The notes under the pieces: model-generated
Databases searched by the model: none
What the model saw: only the letters and a program-made list of their open reading frames with translations
Told to the model about the DNA's origin: nothing
Part shown: in pieces, positions 1 through 6,998 of the stretch
How positions within the stretch are numbered: the first letter of the stretch is position 1
Layout: each line of letters opens with the position of its first letter
Position numbers and translations under genes: made by a program
Source: an uncultured Bacilli bacterium
GTDB taxonomy: Bacteria; Bacillota_I; Bacilli_A; RF39; UBA660
Length of the DNA stretch: 61,375 bases
Direction of reading: 5' to 3'
NCBI GenBank assembly: GCA_910586295.1
Contig: CAJUGE010000016.1
Span: forward strand, 1-61,375

Positions 1-65
1 ATTATGTTTGATAATAGAATATAAAGTTCTTTGAAAACTAAATATTACATGTTATTATATAGATA

Positions 66-95
66 ACAAAAAGAAGCAAAATATTATCTTGCTTC
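66..95 (-). terminator. Intrinsic terminator of the first minus-strand gene
   Basis: On the minus strand a 7-bp stem (GAAGCAA at 89-95 against TTGCTTC at 73-79) encloses a 9-nt loop and is followed by CTTTTTG. It lies about 50 nt past the stop codon of the minus-strand gene at 143-607, so it most likely ends that transcript. Confidence 0.6.
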
Positions 96-142
96 CTATT
101 ATGGAAAGTTATCATTTACACAGAATTTAGGACATACTCAAG

Positions 143-607
143 TTATTCTTTCGTAGTTAAAATTTTAGAATGAAATTCAAATGAGTTGTTAGAATTTATT
201 ATATTAGCAGTTCTTTCTATACCTAGATGTTCTGCAATATCTAATAAGCACCCCAAATATGAAGATACAATTCTTTTATCTCCAAGTTTTATAACGTTTG
301 TAACTATTGTCTTATAAGTATTCATGTCTAAGTTTTTAGCACCAAAAGTAATAGCATATAATATCAATTCTCTTGTTGAAAGTTCATTATAACCATAAAT
401 TTTATACAATGTAAGTGCAGATTTAGAAATTCCTGTATAGACATCAGTAAAAGTTTCTATGTCATTACAACTCATACTTTTACAAATATATGCAAAGTCT
501 TTTACAGCATTTATATAAATCATGCTATATTCGTCCAAACTAGGATTTAATTCACCATTAACTAATTTCCATAAATTTTTAGGTTTATAGCATTCTAAAA
601 AATTCAT
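143..607 (-). CDS. Hypothetical protein, 154 residues
   Basis: This is an intact reading frame with a good start: GGGTGAT lies just upstream of the ATG, and a consensus promoter lies beyond it (624-652). The product is soluble-looking, mostly helical, with no signal peptide, membrane segment or recognisable catalytic motif. It contains several cysteines (for example in CKSMSCND) without a clear metal-binding spacing. It stands alone, divergent from the VTC operon, with its own promoter and terminator. I do not recognise the family and assign no function. Confidence 0.7.
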   Translation of the reverse strand: MNFLECYKPKNLWKLVNGELNPSLDEYSMIYINAVKDFAYICKSMSCNDIETFTDVYTGISKSALTLYKIYGYNELSTRELILYAITFGAKNLDMNTYKTIVTNVIKLGDKRIVSSYLGCLLDIAEHLGIERTANIINSNNSFEFHSKILTTKE

Positions 608-623
608 AATATCACCCGTATAA

Positions 624-652
624 ATTATACCATATTAACTACATATAGTCAA
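624..652 (-). promoter_or_regulatory. Sigma-A promoter for the 143-607 gene
   Basis: Read on the minus strand: TTGACT, a 17-nt spacer, then TATAAT, ending 16 nt upstream of the start codon, with GGGTGAT as ribosome binding site. Confidence 0.75.
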
Positions 653-697
653 ATTACAGTTGTTTAGCCTAGACTTTTTCACGTTTTTTTCATAATC

Positions 698-726
698 TTA
701 ACATACTATTATCAAAACTTTATAAT
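698..726 (+). promoter_or_regulatory. Sigma-A promoter for the VTC operon
   Basis: TTAACA, a 17-nt spacer and TATAAT, 23 nt upstream of the ATG at 750. GGTGAAG precedes the start. It is divergent from the promoter at 624-652. Confidence 0.7.
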
Positions 727-749
727 AAAATTTTGTTGGTGAAGAAGAA

Positions 750-1442
750 ATGAATGAATATATTTTTAAACGTATTGAGAAGAAATATCTTATGAATAAA
801 GATGTAAAAGATGAGTTTTTGAAAAGAGTACAAGATAGGTTAGAAAAAGATAAGTATTTTTCAAGTACTGTATGTAATATATATTTTGATACATGTGATA
901 ATGACTTGATAATTAATTCTATAGAAAAGCCTATTTTCAAAGAGAAAATTAGACTTAGAAGTTATTTTGTTCCAAAGATGGAAGAGGATGTTTATTTAGA
1001 AATTAAAACTAAGTATAAGGGTATAGTAGGTAAAAGGAGAGTGAAGTTAATGCTTAGTGATTTTTATAACTATTTAGAAAGTGGTAGTTTTAAAGATAGT
1101 CAAATTATGAGAGAATTAGATTACTTCTTTAAATATTATGATTTAAAACCATCTATTTTTATTGGATATGATAGGAATAGTTACAAGTCTTATGAAGATG
1201 ACGACCTAAGGATTACTATTGATTCTAATTTAAGGAGTAGAAGAGACAATTTGAAATTAGACCTTGGAAGTAACGGAGAAAACTATTTTAATGAAGATAT
1301 GTATATTATGGAAATCAAAACTTTAGAAGCTATTCCAGAGTGGCTATCTAGGACTTTGTCTGATTTAAAGATATTTCCTGTGTCTTTTTCTAAGTATGGC
1401 AGTATATATATGAAAGAAATGGAGGAAAGAGTATTATGTTAA
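750..1442 (+). CDS. VTC-domain polyphosphate polymerase-like protein
   Basis: The 230-residue product matches the bacterial form of the VTC domain (the catalytic polyphosphate polymerase domain of yeast vacuolar transporter chaperone, CYTH superfamily). Visible hallmarks are an early basic stretch with RIEKKYLM, the strand-rich segment VCNIYFDT, a second basic pair in KEKIRLRSY, YLEIKTKYKG, then VFIGYDRNSY-like text (IFIGYDRNSYKS), LRITIDSNLRSR and a closing YIMEIKT. Alternating basic and acidic residues on the strands fit a tunnel that binds triphosphate and metal. It has no membrane segments of its own. The gene overlaps the next one, a DUF4956 membrane protein, by 7 nt, a pairing common in Firmicutes. 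Whether it makes polyphosphate or acts on another substrate is not shown by sequence. Confidence 0.85.
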   Translation: MNEYIFKRIEKKYLMNKDVKDEFLKRVQDRLEKDKYFSSTVCNIYFDTCDNDLIINSIEKPIFKEKIRLRSYFVPKMEEDVYLEIKTKYKGIVGKRRVKLMLSDFYNYLESGSFKDSQIMRELDYFFKYYDLKPSIFIGYDRNSYKSYEDDDLRITIDSNLRSRRDNLKLDLGSNGENYFNEDMYIMEIKTLEAIPEWLSRTLSDLKIFPVSFSKYGSIYMKEMEERVLC

Positions 1443-2092
1443 ATAGTGTACTTGATGGAAGTGTAATGTCAATAATTTGGTGTTTACTTAGTGCTTTGGT
1501 ACTTGGATTTGTGATTTCTTTTACATATAGACTTACATCAAAATATTCTAAAAATTTTCTTATAACAATTTCTTTATTACCATTAATAGTATGTTCTGTT
1601 ATTATTATGGTTAATGGCAATTTAGGAACAAGCGTTGCAGTTTTAGGTGCTTTTAGTTTAATAAGATTTAGAAGCATGCCAGGTAATTCTAAGGAAATAT
1701 TAATAGTATTTCTTAGTATGAGCATTGGTCTTTCATTAGGAATGGGCCAATTAGTCTTTGCTTGTATCTTAACGGCATTTTTCTTAATAGGCATAGTCCT
1801 ATATACTAAAGTGAGCCTATTTGAAAGAAATAGTAAAGAAAAAATCCTTAAAATAATAATTCCAGAGAACTTGAATTATGAAAAAGTATTCGATGATATA
1901 TTTACGAAATATACAAGTAAATTTTCTTTGGAAATGGTTAAAACTACAAATATGGGTAGCTTATTTGATTTAAGTTATAATATAATATTAAAGAAAGATG
2001 TGAGTGAAAAAGAATTTATTGATGAACTTAGGATTAGAAATGGTAATTTAAAAATTATTTTGACTCATCCTTTGGTGGAAGGTGAACTTTAA
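1436..2092 (+). CDS. DUF4956 family membrane protein
   Basis: The 218-residue protein starts inside the end of the VTC gene (7-nt overlap; GGAGGAAAG just upstream serves as ribosome binding site). It has about four hydrophobic helices in its first 120 residues, with the conserved-looking central segment GNLGTSVAVLGAFSLIRFR between them, and a soluble C-terminal domain of about 90 residues. This is the DUF4956 pattern. The family has no established activity; its steady company with VTC-domain proteins suggests it serves as the membrane partner for polyphosphate handling, which is inference. Confidence 0.85.
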   Translation: MLNSVLDGSVMSIIWCLLSALVLGFVISFTYRLTSKYSKNFLITISLLPLIVCSVIIMVNGNLGTSVAVLGAFSLIRFRSMPGNSKEILIVFLSMSIGLSLGMGQLVFACILTAFFLIGIVLYTKVSLFERNSKEKILKIIIPENLNYEKVFDDIFTKYTSKFSLEMVKTTNMGSLFDLSYNIILKKDVSEKEFIDELRIRNGNLKIILTHPLVEGEL

Positions 2093-3825
2093 TGAATATA
2101 AAAAAATGTGGTTTAATTGGTTTATTTGTAGTTTTAGTTTTGGTTTTAAGTATAATCATTTATAATAAGTTTTTGAAAAATGTAAATAATGATACTGTGG
2201 ATGATATTAAAGTAAAACTTGATACTAGTGATGACTACGAGTCTATAAACTGGGATAATTATGATGTTAGCGAAGTTAATTTGACTAAATCTTTAAAGAT
2301 AGATGAAGATGGTATTTATAAGTTAAGTGGAAGTTTAAATGGTGGCAATATTACTATTAATACTAATGGTAATGTTAAATTAATATTAGATAATATAACT
2401 ATAAAGTCAAATAATGGTCCTGCGATTATGGTAGAGAACGCTAAGAATGTTGTTATTTACTTAAATGAAGATACCGAAAATTATTTGGAAGATAGTTCTA
2501 ATTTTTCAGGGTTAGATGAAGATGTGTCTGCTTGTGTATTTTCTAAAGATGATTTAATATTTGAAGGTAAAGGGGCACTTACTGTTAAGGCTAATTATAA
2601 AGATGCTATTGTGAGTAAAGATGATTTAAGAATAGTAAATGGAAGCTACAATATTGTTAGCGAAGATGATGGAATTAGAGGTAAAGATTCTGTTTATATA
2701 ATAGATGGCAATTTTAATATAATTTCTAAAGGTGATGCGATTAAGTCAACTAATACTACTGATAGCATTAAAGGATTTATCTTTATACAAAATGGCAAAT
2801 TCGAAATAAACGCTACACTAGATGGAATACAAGCAGAGACTAGTTTATTGATAGAAAATGGCGAATTTAATATTACTACTGGTGGTGGTTATACTAATCA
2901 AAGTGATAAAGATACTTGGGGTAGATGGGGAAACACTCTTGGTAGTGATAGTGAAAGTGCTAAAGCGATTAAAGCTGGTTCTAATCTTGTAATTAAAAGT
3001 GGCAAATTTGTTATTAGTTCTTCTGACGATAGTATTCATTCTAACGGAAGCATTGGTATAAGTGGTGGTAATTTTGACATAGGCTCTGGAGATGATGGTG
3101 TACATGCCGATGAAAGAATAGTTATTGACGGAGGTAATATTAATGTTAAAGAATCTTATGAAGGAATAGAAGCTTCTAATATAGTCATCAATGGTGGAAA
3201 TATCAGTGTGAAATCAAGAGATGATGGTATAAACGTTGCAGGCGGAAATGACGAGTCTGGAATGAATAGACCAGGTCAAAACAATTTTAAGAGCACTTCT
3301 AATAATAAACTTGTAATAAATAATGGAAATGTTTATGTAAATGCTAGCGGAGATGGAATAGATTCTAATGGAAGTGTATATGTATATGGTGGTGTTATTT
3401 ATGTAGATGGTCCTACTGACGGAGGCAATGGAGCTCTTGATTATGATGGTAAATTTGTGATGGACGCTGGTACATTGATTGCTGTGGGATATAGAGATAT
3501 GGCACAAGGAGTAAGTGATAATTCTAAGCAATATAATGTAATGATTAATTTAGCTCAAGATTATAATGGTGGCACTATTAGTTTAGTCAGTGAAGATGGA
3601 ACAGTGTTAGAAACTTATACACCTAGTAAGTCATTTAATAATATAGTAATTTCTTCTGGTAGATTAGAAAAATCTAATACTTATAAGATAGAAATAAATG
3701 GCCAAGAAATAGAAACTTTTACGATTCAAAGTATTTCTACAATTTTAGGAAATTCTTTTCCAGGATTTGGTGGTGGAAACCAAGGAGGAAGACCTAATGA
3801 TAATGGAAGAGGACCTAGAAGATAA
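2092..3825 (+). CDS. Cthe_2159-type beta-helix carbohydrate-binding protein
   Basis: The 577-residue product starts on the TAATG overlap with the DUF4956 gene. One membrane anchor or signal segment lies at about residues 8-25. The rest is a long run of strand repeats rich in G, N, D and S with recurring patterns such as ISSSDDSIHSNGSIGISGG, SGDDGVHADERIVIDGGN and SRDDGINVAGG, typical of right-handed beta-helices of the DUF4353/Cthe_2159 family, which binds acidic sugars and calcium. The tail is glycine- and arginine-rich (FGGGNQGGRPNDNGRGPRR). It is the last gene of the VTC operon and is followed by a strong terminator. A role at the cell surface with the VTC partner is likely but unproven. 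Confidence 0.8.
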   Translation: MNIKKCGLIGLFVVLVLVLSIIIYNKFLKNVNNDTVDDIKVKLDTSDDYESINWDNYDVSEVNLTKSLKIDEDGIYKLSGSLNGGNITINTNGNVKLILDNITIKSNNGPAIMVENAKNVVIYLNEDTENYLEDSSNFSGLDEDVSACVFSKDDLIFEGKGALTVKANYKDAIVSKDDLRIVNGSYNIVSEDDGIRGKDSVYIIDGNFNIISKGDAIKSTNTTDSIKGFIFIQNGKFEINATLDGIQAETSLLIENGEFNITTGGGYTNQSDKDTWGRWGNTLGSDSESAKAIKAGSNLVIKSGKFVISSSDDSIHSNGSIGISGGNFDIGSGDDGVHADERIVIDGGNINVKESYEGIEASNIVINGGNISVKSRDDGINVAGGNDESGMNRPGQNNFKSTSNNKLVINNGNVYVNASGDGIDSNGSVYVYGGVIYVDGPTDGGNGALDYDGKFVMDAGTLIAVGYRDMAQGVSDNSKQYNVMINLAQDYNGGTISLVSEDGTVLETYTPSKSFNNIVISSGRLEKSNTYKIEINGQEIETFTIQSISTILGNSFPGFGGGNQGGRPNDNGRGPRR

Positions 3826-3836
3826 TTTATTAAATA

Positions 3837-3879
3837 GGGGCTATAATGAAATAAAATAATTTCACATAGCCCTTTTTAT
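3837..3879 (+). terminator. Terminator of the VTC operon
   Basis: A long near-perfect hairpin: GGGCTAT and TGAAAT pair with ATTTCA and ATAGCCC around a short AT loop, followed by TTTTTATT. It begins 12 nt after the beta-helix gene. Confidence 0.85.
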
Positions 3880-3880
3880 T

Positions 3881-4246
3881 GTGCTTTTTCAAATAATAAA
3901 GTTTTAAAAGTAAATATTTATTAGTTGATATATCCCAGTTTTCTCTAATCTTAGTTTAGAGGAATTGTAATTTTGTTGTTTGTTTTGGCATGTTTAGTAT
4001 ACCTAATACTAATCAATATAAAAAAGACTGTAAGAAACTAGTTATCTAATTTCATTACAGTCACTATTTATTTTTTCTTTTGCTATAACAATAAAATATA
4101 GAAAGAATTTAATACATCATAAAAGTGTGTTGTTATAAAAGCTTCTATTTTCATAATTTACATTTATCACTTACGCCCTTTATTTTACACTCTCATTATT
4201 GAAACTGCAATAACAAAAGGGCTAGTTAAAGAAAGGGGGAATATTT
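3881..4246. other. Intergenic stretch with hairpins, no gene seen
   Basis: No convincing reading frame. Three hairpins are visible: 3940-3964 (9-bp stem with one wobble, T-rich sequence after it on the plus strand), 4026-4062 (GACTGTAA and GAAA paired with TTTC and TTACAGTC, followed by five T on the minus strand, so terminator-like for a leftward transcript), and an inverted pair GCCCTTT/AAAGGGC at about 4175-4222 enclosing a smaller TTATTG/CAATAA hairpin. The last one directly precedes the ribosome binding site of the broken rep-like gene. Confidence 0.4.
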
Positions 4247-4631
4247 ATGACGTCACCTAATCAACGTTGAAAAGTGATACATAAAACAAAAGTAGAAAGT
4301 CAAACGGGAGTGTACAGACATTATAGAGGCTTCTGTTAAAGTGTTAAGCGGAAATGCTTTTAAACTATATATTTACTTATTAAGTAATGTAAATGGTTAT
4401 AACTTTGGCTTTTCTCCAAAGGACGTGGCGGAAAGGTATGGTTGTTCTATTGATACTGTAAGAAGTGCTTTTACAACTCTTGTAGATAAAGGCTTTTTAA
4501 CTCTTGCAGAGGGAAGTAAGTCAAAATACATCTTTAAAGATACAATAATAGAACAAGAAGTGCCACAAGACACAAAATTAAATACATACACAAACGTTAC
4601 AAGTGAAATAAGAGGAACTTTTCATTTTTAA
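4247..4631 (+). pseudogene. Broken replication-initiator-like winged-helix gene
   Basis: AAAGGGGGAATATTT precedes an ATG at 4247 that encodes MTSPNQR and then a TGA. In the same frame the text continues KVIHKTKVESQTGVY; after a shift of frame near 4317 it continues TDIIEASVKVLSGNAFKLY and runs open to 4631. The joined text reads like one protein of about 125 residues with a helix-turn-helix core (FSPKDVAERYGCSIDTVRSAF, then LVDKGFL), the style of plasmid and phage replication proteins that begin MTSPNQ. One stop and one frameshift therefore break it. The open part alone could start at GTG 4341, but that lacks a ribosome binding site. The family assignment rests on recognition of the winged-helix pattern and on the repeats that follow. 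Confidence 0.6.
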
Positions 4632-4893
4632 ATGTTTAAGGGCTGATCCTCTATACTATTGATATATTTTCTAGTTATTATTATATTATTTCTCTAGGAG
4701 TTTTACATATAGATCCTTAACAAACTTCATATAGTAACTGGAAAAGATCATAAGTTAAGATAGGAAAAATACTTATTTTGTCTAAAACGTTTTATTGGAA
4801 ATAAGTCAAAGTAGAAAAAATGTCAATTTTAAGCCATAGGCTTTATTATAAAATATATATTTTATTTTTATATTAGTAGTATTATATATATGT

Positions 4894-4938
4894 AGGAGGT
4901 TTTTCCTCCCAGTACTAGGAGGTTTTTCCTCCTAGTAG
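4894..4938. repeat. Two 23-bp direct repeats, each a palindrome
   Basis: Two copies of TAGGAGGTTTTTCCTCC lie 23 bp apart (from 4893 and 4916). Each forms a hairpin with a T5 loop; the second has 9-bp arms (ACTAGGAGG and its complement, 4914-4936). They sit about 260 bp after the rep-like pseudogene and are better read as iteron-like sites than as terminators, since no T-run follows. Confidence 0.55.
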
Positions 4939-4950
4939 TAGAAGAACGAT

Positions 4951-4974
4951 AAAATGTAAAAATGTAAAAATGTA
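4951..4974. repeat. Three 8-bp tandem repeats AAAATGTA
   Basis: AAAATGTA is repeated three times without gaps in an AT-only stretch, between the 23-bp and 22-bp repeat pairs. This could be an AT-rich melting region of an origin. Confidence 0.6.
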
Positions 4975-5020
4975 TTATTTTACAAGGCTTTAAAAAGATT
5001 TTAACTAGGAGGTCGACTTT

Positions 5021-5057
5021 TCGGAAGAATGTCGGCTTTTTGTCGGAAGAATGTCGG
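5021..5057. repeat. Two 22-bp-spaced direct repeats
   Basis: TCGGAAGAATGTCGG occurs at 5021-5035 and 5043-5057, a period of 22 bp, the usual iteron period. GGATC/GATCC arms follow at 5056-5077. Confidence 0.6.
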
Positions 5058-5091
5058 ATCCTATAATTTTATGATCCAGTTAGGGGGTAAA

Positions 5092-5136
5092 AAAAAACGG
5101 TTCCGCCTATCAATATTATCGGAACTGTTTTGCCTT
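5092..5136. terminator. Bidirectional terminator, end of the abi gene
   Basis: ACGGTTCCG at 5097-5105 pairs with CGGAACTGT (one wobble) at 5120-5128. On the minus strand it is followed by nine T, and on the plus strand by TTTTGCCTTTTTT. It directly follows the stop codon of the minus-strand abi gene. Confidence 0.75.
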
Positions 5137-5138
5137 TT

Positions 5139-6058
5139 TTACACTTCTTCCCATTTCAATATTTCATAGTTTACTGGTAAGTGCATTTCGTTTAATAACT
5201 CTTCTTTTGTTATTACGTTATTGTTGTTTATATAATTATCTATCAAAGAAGATAGATCCTCTATTAACTTGTTATAATCTTTTTTAGGTAATATATTCTT
5301 AATACAGATAAGCAACCCCAAAGTGTCATTTAACCCACTTCTATTATTGCTTAAATTAAACTTTTTATGTTCTTCTGTTTTATGTATCAAAAGTTTGCGG
5401 TCTATATCATTAAAAAAAATCTCGTCGTGTGCGGTATTGTTTCGTTTGTGTACCATAAGTTGTAATTGTGTATATAAATGTTTTATTTTAGTATCTTTAA
5501 AATGACATATGCTATCTTTTATTACTCGCTCGTCTGTTTTTTTCATAATATTATATAAGTCTTTTATCAAACCAAAACTTAATACTTTACTAATAATCCA
5601 AAAAGGTACAAAGTTATAAGTATTTATATAGTATTCTACCGCTACATTGTTTTTTTCTTCTCTTCTATCTGTTGTTTAAATATTCCCATTATTTTAGGTA
5701 AATATGTATGTGTCATATTATAATTGTCTTTATTCAAGTAATTATCTTCTTTAAAACCGTATGTACTGCAAAATTGATTTACTATTGCATTTTTTATTAT
5801 GTTTTCTACGTCTAATAAAGTATTTAAGAATAACATTTTTAACTCTCGGTCAAACTTATAAAGGCTATATATATTATCAAAAGAAACATTGTCTTTGTAT
5901 TTATTATCTTTAATAAATAAGTCTTTATAACCCATTATTACATAATAGTTATTTTGTTTTAGTATTTCCTTTGTTTCTTCTTCATTACTAACAACTATAC
6001 CTTTGCTTTTTATATAATCTATTAGTTCATTTATTGTTAAGTATGTTTTTGTTTTCAT
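5139..6058 (-). pseudogene. Abi_2/AbiF-type HEPN abortive infection gene, frameshifted
   Basis: Two adjacent minus-strand frames make one Abi_2 protein of about 305 residues. The N-terminal part (from ATG at 6056-6058, with AAGTGG upstream) reads KTYLTINELIDYIKSKG and ends KKKTM-stop; the C-terminal part continues in the next frame with NVAVEYYINTYNFVPFW and IISKVLSFG, the usual Abi_2 middle, and ends KWEEV. The break is at an A7 tract (5650-5656): one extra A, or a -1 slip, would join them. The C-terminal part holds the HEPN RNase motif Arg-x4-His (HKRNNTAHD, about 5427-5444), so the catalytic site lies beyond the break. Known members act as toxins or phage-defence RNases. It could be a dead gene, a phase-variable gene, a slippage-expressed gene or a sequencing error in a homopolymer. 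It lies downstream of the two hairpin units at 6116-6249. Confidence 0.8.
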
Positions 6059-6115
6059 AGATACCACTTAGTACAATTATACAATAAATAACAATAATAA
6101 GATAGTTCTATTTAT

Positions 6116-6153
6116 AAAAAAATAACTGACAAACCAATAGGTCGCCAGTACTA
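6116..6153 (-). ncRNA. Candidate small antitoxin RNA unit, copy nearest abi
   Basis: On the minus strand this unit folds as ACTGGC / GTCAGT (6 bp, one G-U) with an inner CC/GG pair, directly followed by TATTTTTTT. It is one of two copies (other at 6209-6246) that match over 38 nt with one mismatch. A promoter-like pair, TTGCAT, 17 nt, TATTAA, lies upstream (6162-6190). It sits about 60-95 nt before the abi start codon. Role as the RNA partner of the HEPN protein is inference. Confidence 0.5.
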
Positions 6154-6161
6154 CCACATAA

Positions 6162-6190
6162 TTAATATGTAGTAATAATAGTATATGCAA
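6162..6190 (-). promoter_or_regulatory. Promoter-like sequence before the proximal RNA unit
   Basis: On the minus strand: TTGCAT, 17-nt spacer, TATTAA. The -10 is weaker than the one before the distal unit, so transcription from here is less certain. Confidence 0.4.
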
Positions 6191-6208
6191 TTTTTAAATA
6201 ATATTACT

Positions 6209-6249
6209 AAAAAAATGACTGACAAACCAATAGGTCGCCAGTACTAACA
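6209..6249 (-). ncRNA. Candidate small antitoxin RNA unit, distal copy
   Basis: This is the second copy of the 38-nt unit. Transcription from the consensus promoter at 6256-6283 would start at about 6249, right at the repeat, run through the ACTGGC/GTCAGT hairpin and meet CATTTTTTT, giving an RNA of roughly 40 nt, or a longer leader if the terminator leaks into abi. The 38-nt match to the other copy, across non-coding DNA that otherwise differs, shows that the hairpin itself is what is kept. Confidence 0.55.
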
Positions 6250-6255
6250 ATTAAC

Positions 6256-6283
6256 ATTATACACTATTTTTAATTATTGTCAA
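6256..6283 (-). promoter_or_regulatory. Strong sigma-A promoter for the RNA units and abi
   Basis: On the minus strand: perfect TTGACA, 16-nt spacer, perfect TATAAT. It is one of the best promoter matches in the window and points into the hairpin repeats, not directly into a reading frame. Confidence 0.75.
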
Positions 6284-6432
6284 GTTTGGATTTTATTTTT
6301 CACAGGTTAAAACCCTGAAAAATCATTCTCTCAAACTCCCTATTTATAAGCGTTTACAGATGTTTATTAAAATAAATACGATTTAATTTTTTATATAATC
6401 TTGCTTTATATACTTTAAGACTTGATAAAATA

Positions 6433-6891
6433 AAACATTTAGGTTTTGGGTTCTACTATAATAAAATAGGTAAGATAAAACCAAAGCCACATTTGAAGAG
6501 TGTAGACAAGTTTAAAAGAAAACTAAAAGAACTCACTAAGAGAAATAGAAGTATTTCACTTGACGAAAGAATAAAAGAATTAAACTACTTAACACGAGGG
6601 TGGGTAAACTACTTTAGAATATGTGATATGAAAATTGTATTACAGAAAATTACTTCACATTTGTGCAGAAGAATACGCTCGATAATATGGAAACAATGGA
6701 AAATAGCAAAACATAGAATAAAATGTTTAATAAAACTTAGGATTAGTGAAAATCAAGCAAAGAGAACAGCGTATACAAGAGCTAGTTATTGACATATATC
6801 AAAATCATAAGTGCTACATGTAGCTATAACTAATAAAAGATTAAAACAAAAAGGGCTAGTGCTTCCAATAGATTATTATTTATTAAAGCAT
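6433..6891 (+). pseudogene. Group II intron reverse transcriptase/maturase, 3' remnant
   Basis: The frame from about 6433 reads KHLGFGFYYNK, then IKPKPHLKS, KRKLKELTKRNRSISLDERI, LNYLTRGWVNYF and a basic tail, the end of the RT plus the maturase (X) domain of bacterial group II intron proteins. Palm and finger domains with the YADD site are absent. Past the ORF stop at 6793 the same frame still reads HISKS, then VLHVAITNKRLKQKG, interrupted by TGA and TAA where homologues have tryptophan and another residue. So it is truncated at the 5' side and mutated at the 3' side; no activity is expected. Confidence 0.8.
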
Positions 6892-6996
6892 ATTGGCATC
6901 TTGCTTGATTGAACCGCTGTATACTGAACGGTACATACTGGTGGTATGAGAGGGACAAATTAAATAGAGAAAACTATTTAATTTTCTCTACTCGAT
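6433..6996 (+). mobile_element. Group II intron relict with 3' ribozyme end
   Basis: After the maturase remnant, 6911-6953 reads GAACCGCTGTATACTGAACG and onward to TGGTATGAGAGG, the typical 3' region of bacterial introns. A hairpin follows (AAATTAAATAG/CTATTTAATTT, 6958-6984) and the element ends in CTACTCGAT at about 6988-6996, the usual 3' boundary. The end lies 2 nt from the stop codon of the converging PBP gene. The 5' half of the intron was not found. Confidence 0.65.
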
Positions 6997-6998
6997 TT

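Noticed and set aside
4895..4936. GGAGG-T5-CCTCC hairpins as transcription terminators
   Set aside because: No T-run follows either copy and they are tandemly repeated at 23 bp, which fits origin-type sites.
5650..5656. Classical programmed -1 frameshift heptamer in abi
   Set aside because: The A7 tract reads as G-AAA-AAA-ACA in the zero frame, so the X-XXY-YYZ phase is not met; simple slippage or decay is more likely.
6116..6246. Two 38-nt repeats as a mini CRISPR array
   Set aside because: Only two copies with a 55-nt gap, promoter-like boxes between them, no cas genes nearby; hairpin plus U-tract fits small RNAs better.
6793..6870. TGA read as tryptophan (alternative genetic code) because the maturase frame continues past TGA
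   Set aside because: Intact genes such as the VWA gene (stop at 30293-30295) and rsmE (58563-58565) end in TGA, and a TAA also breaks the maturase frame; it is decay.
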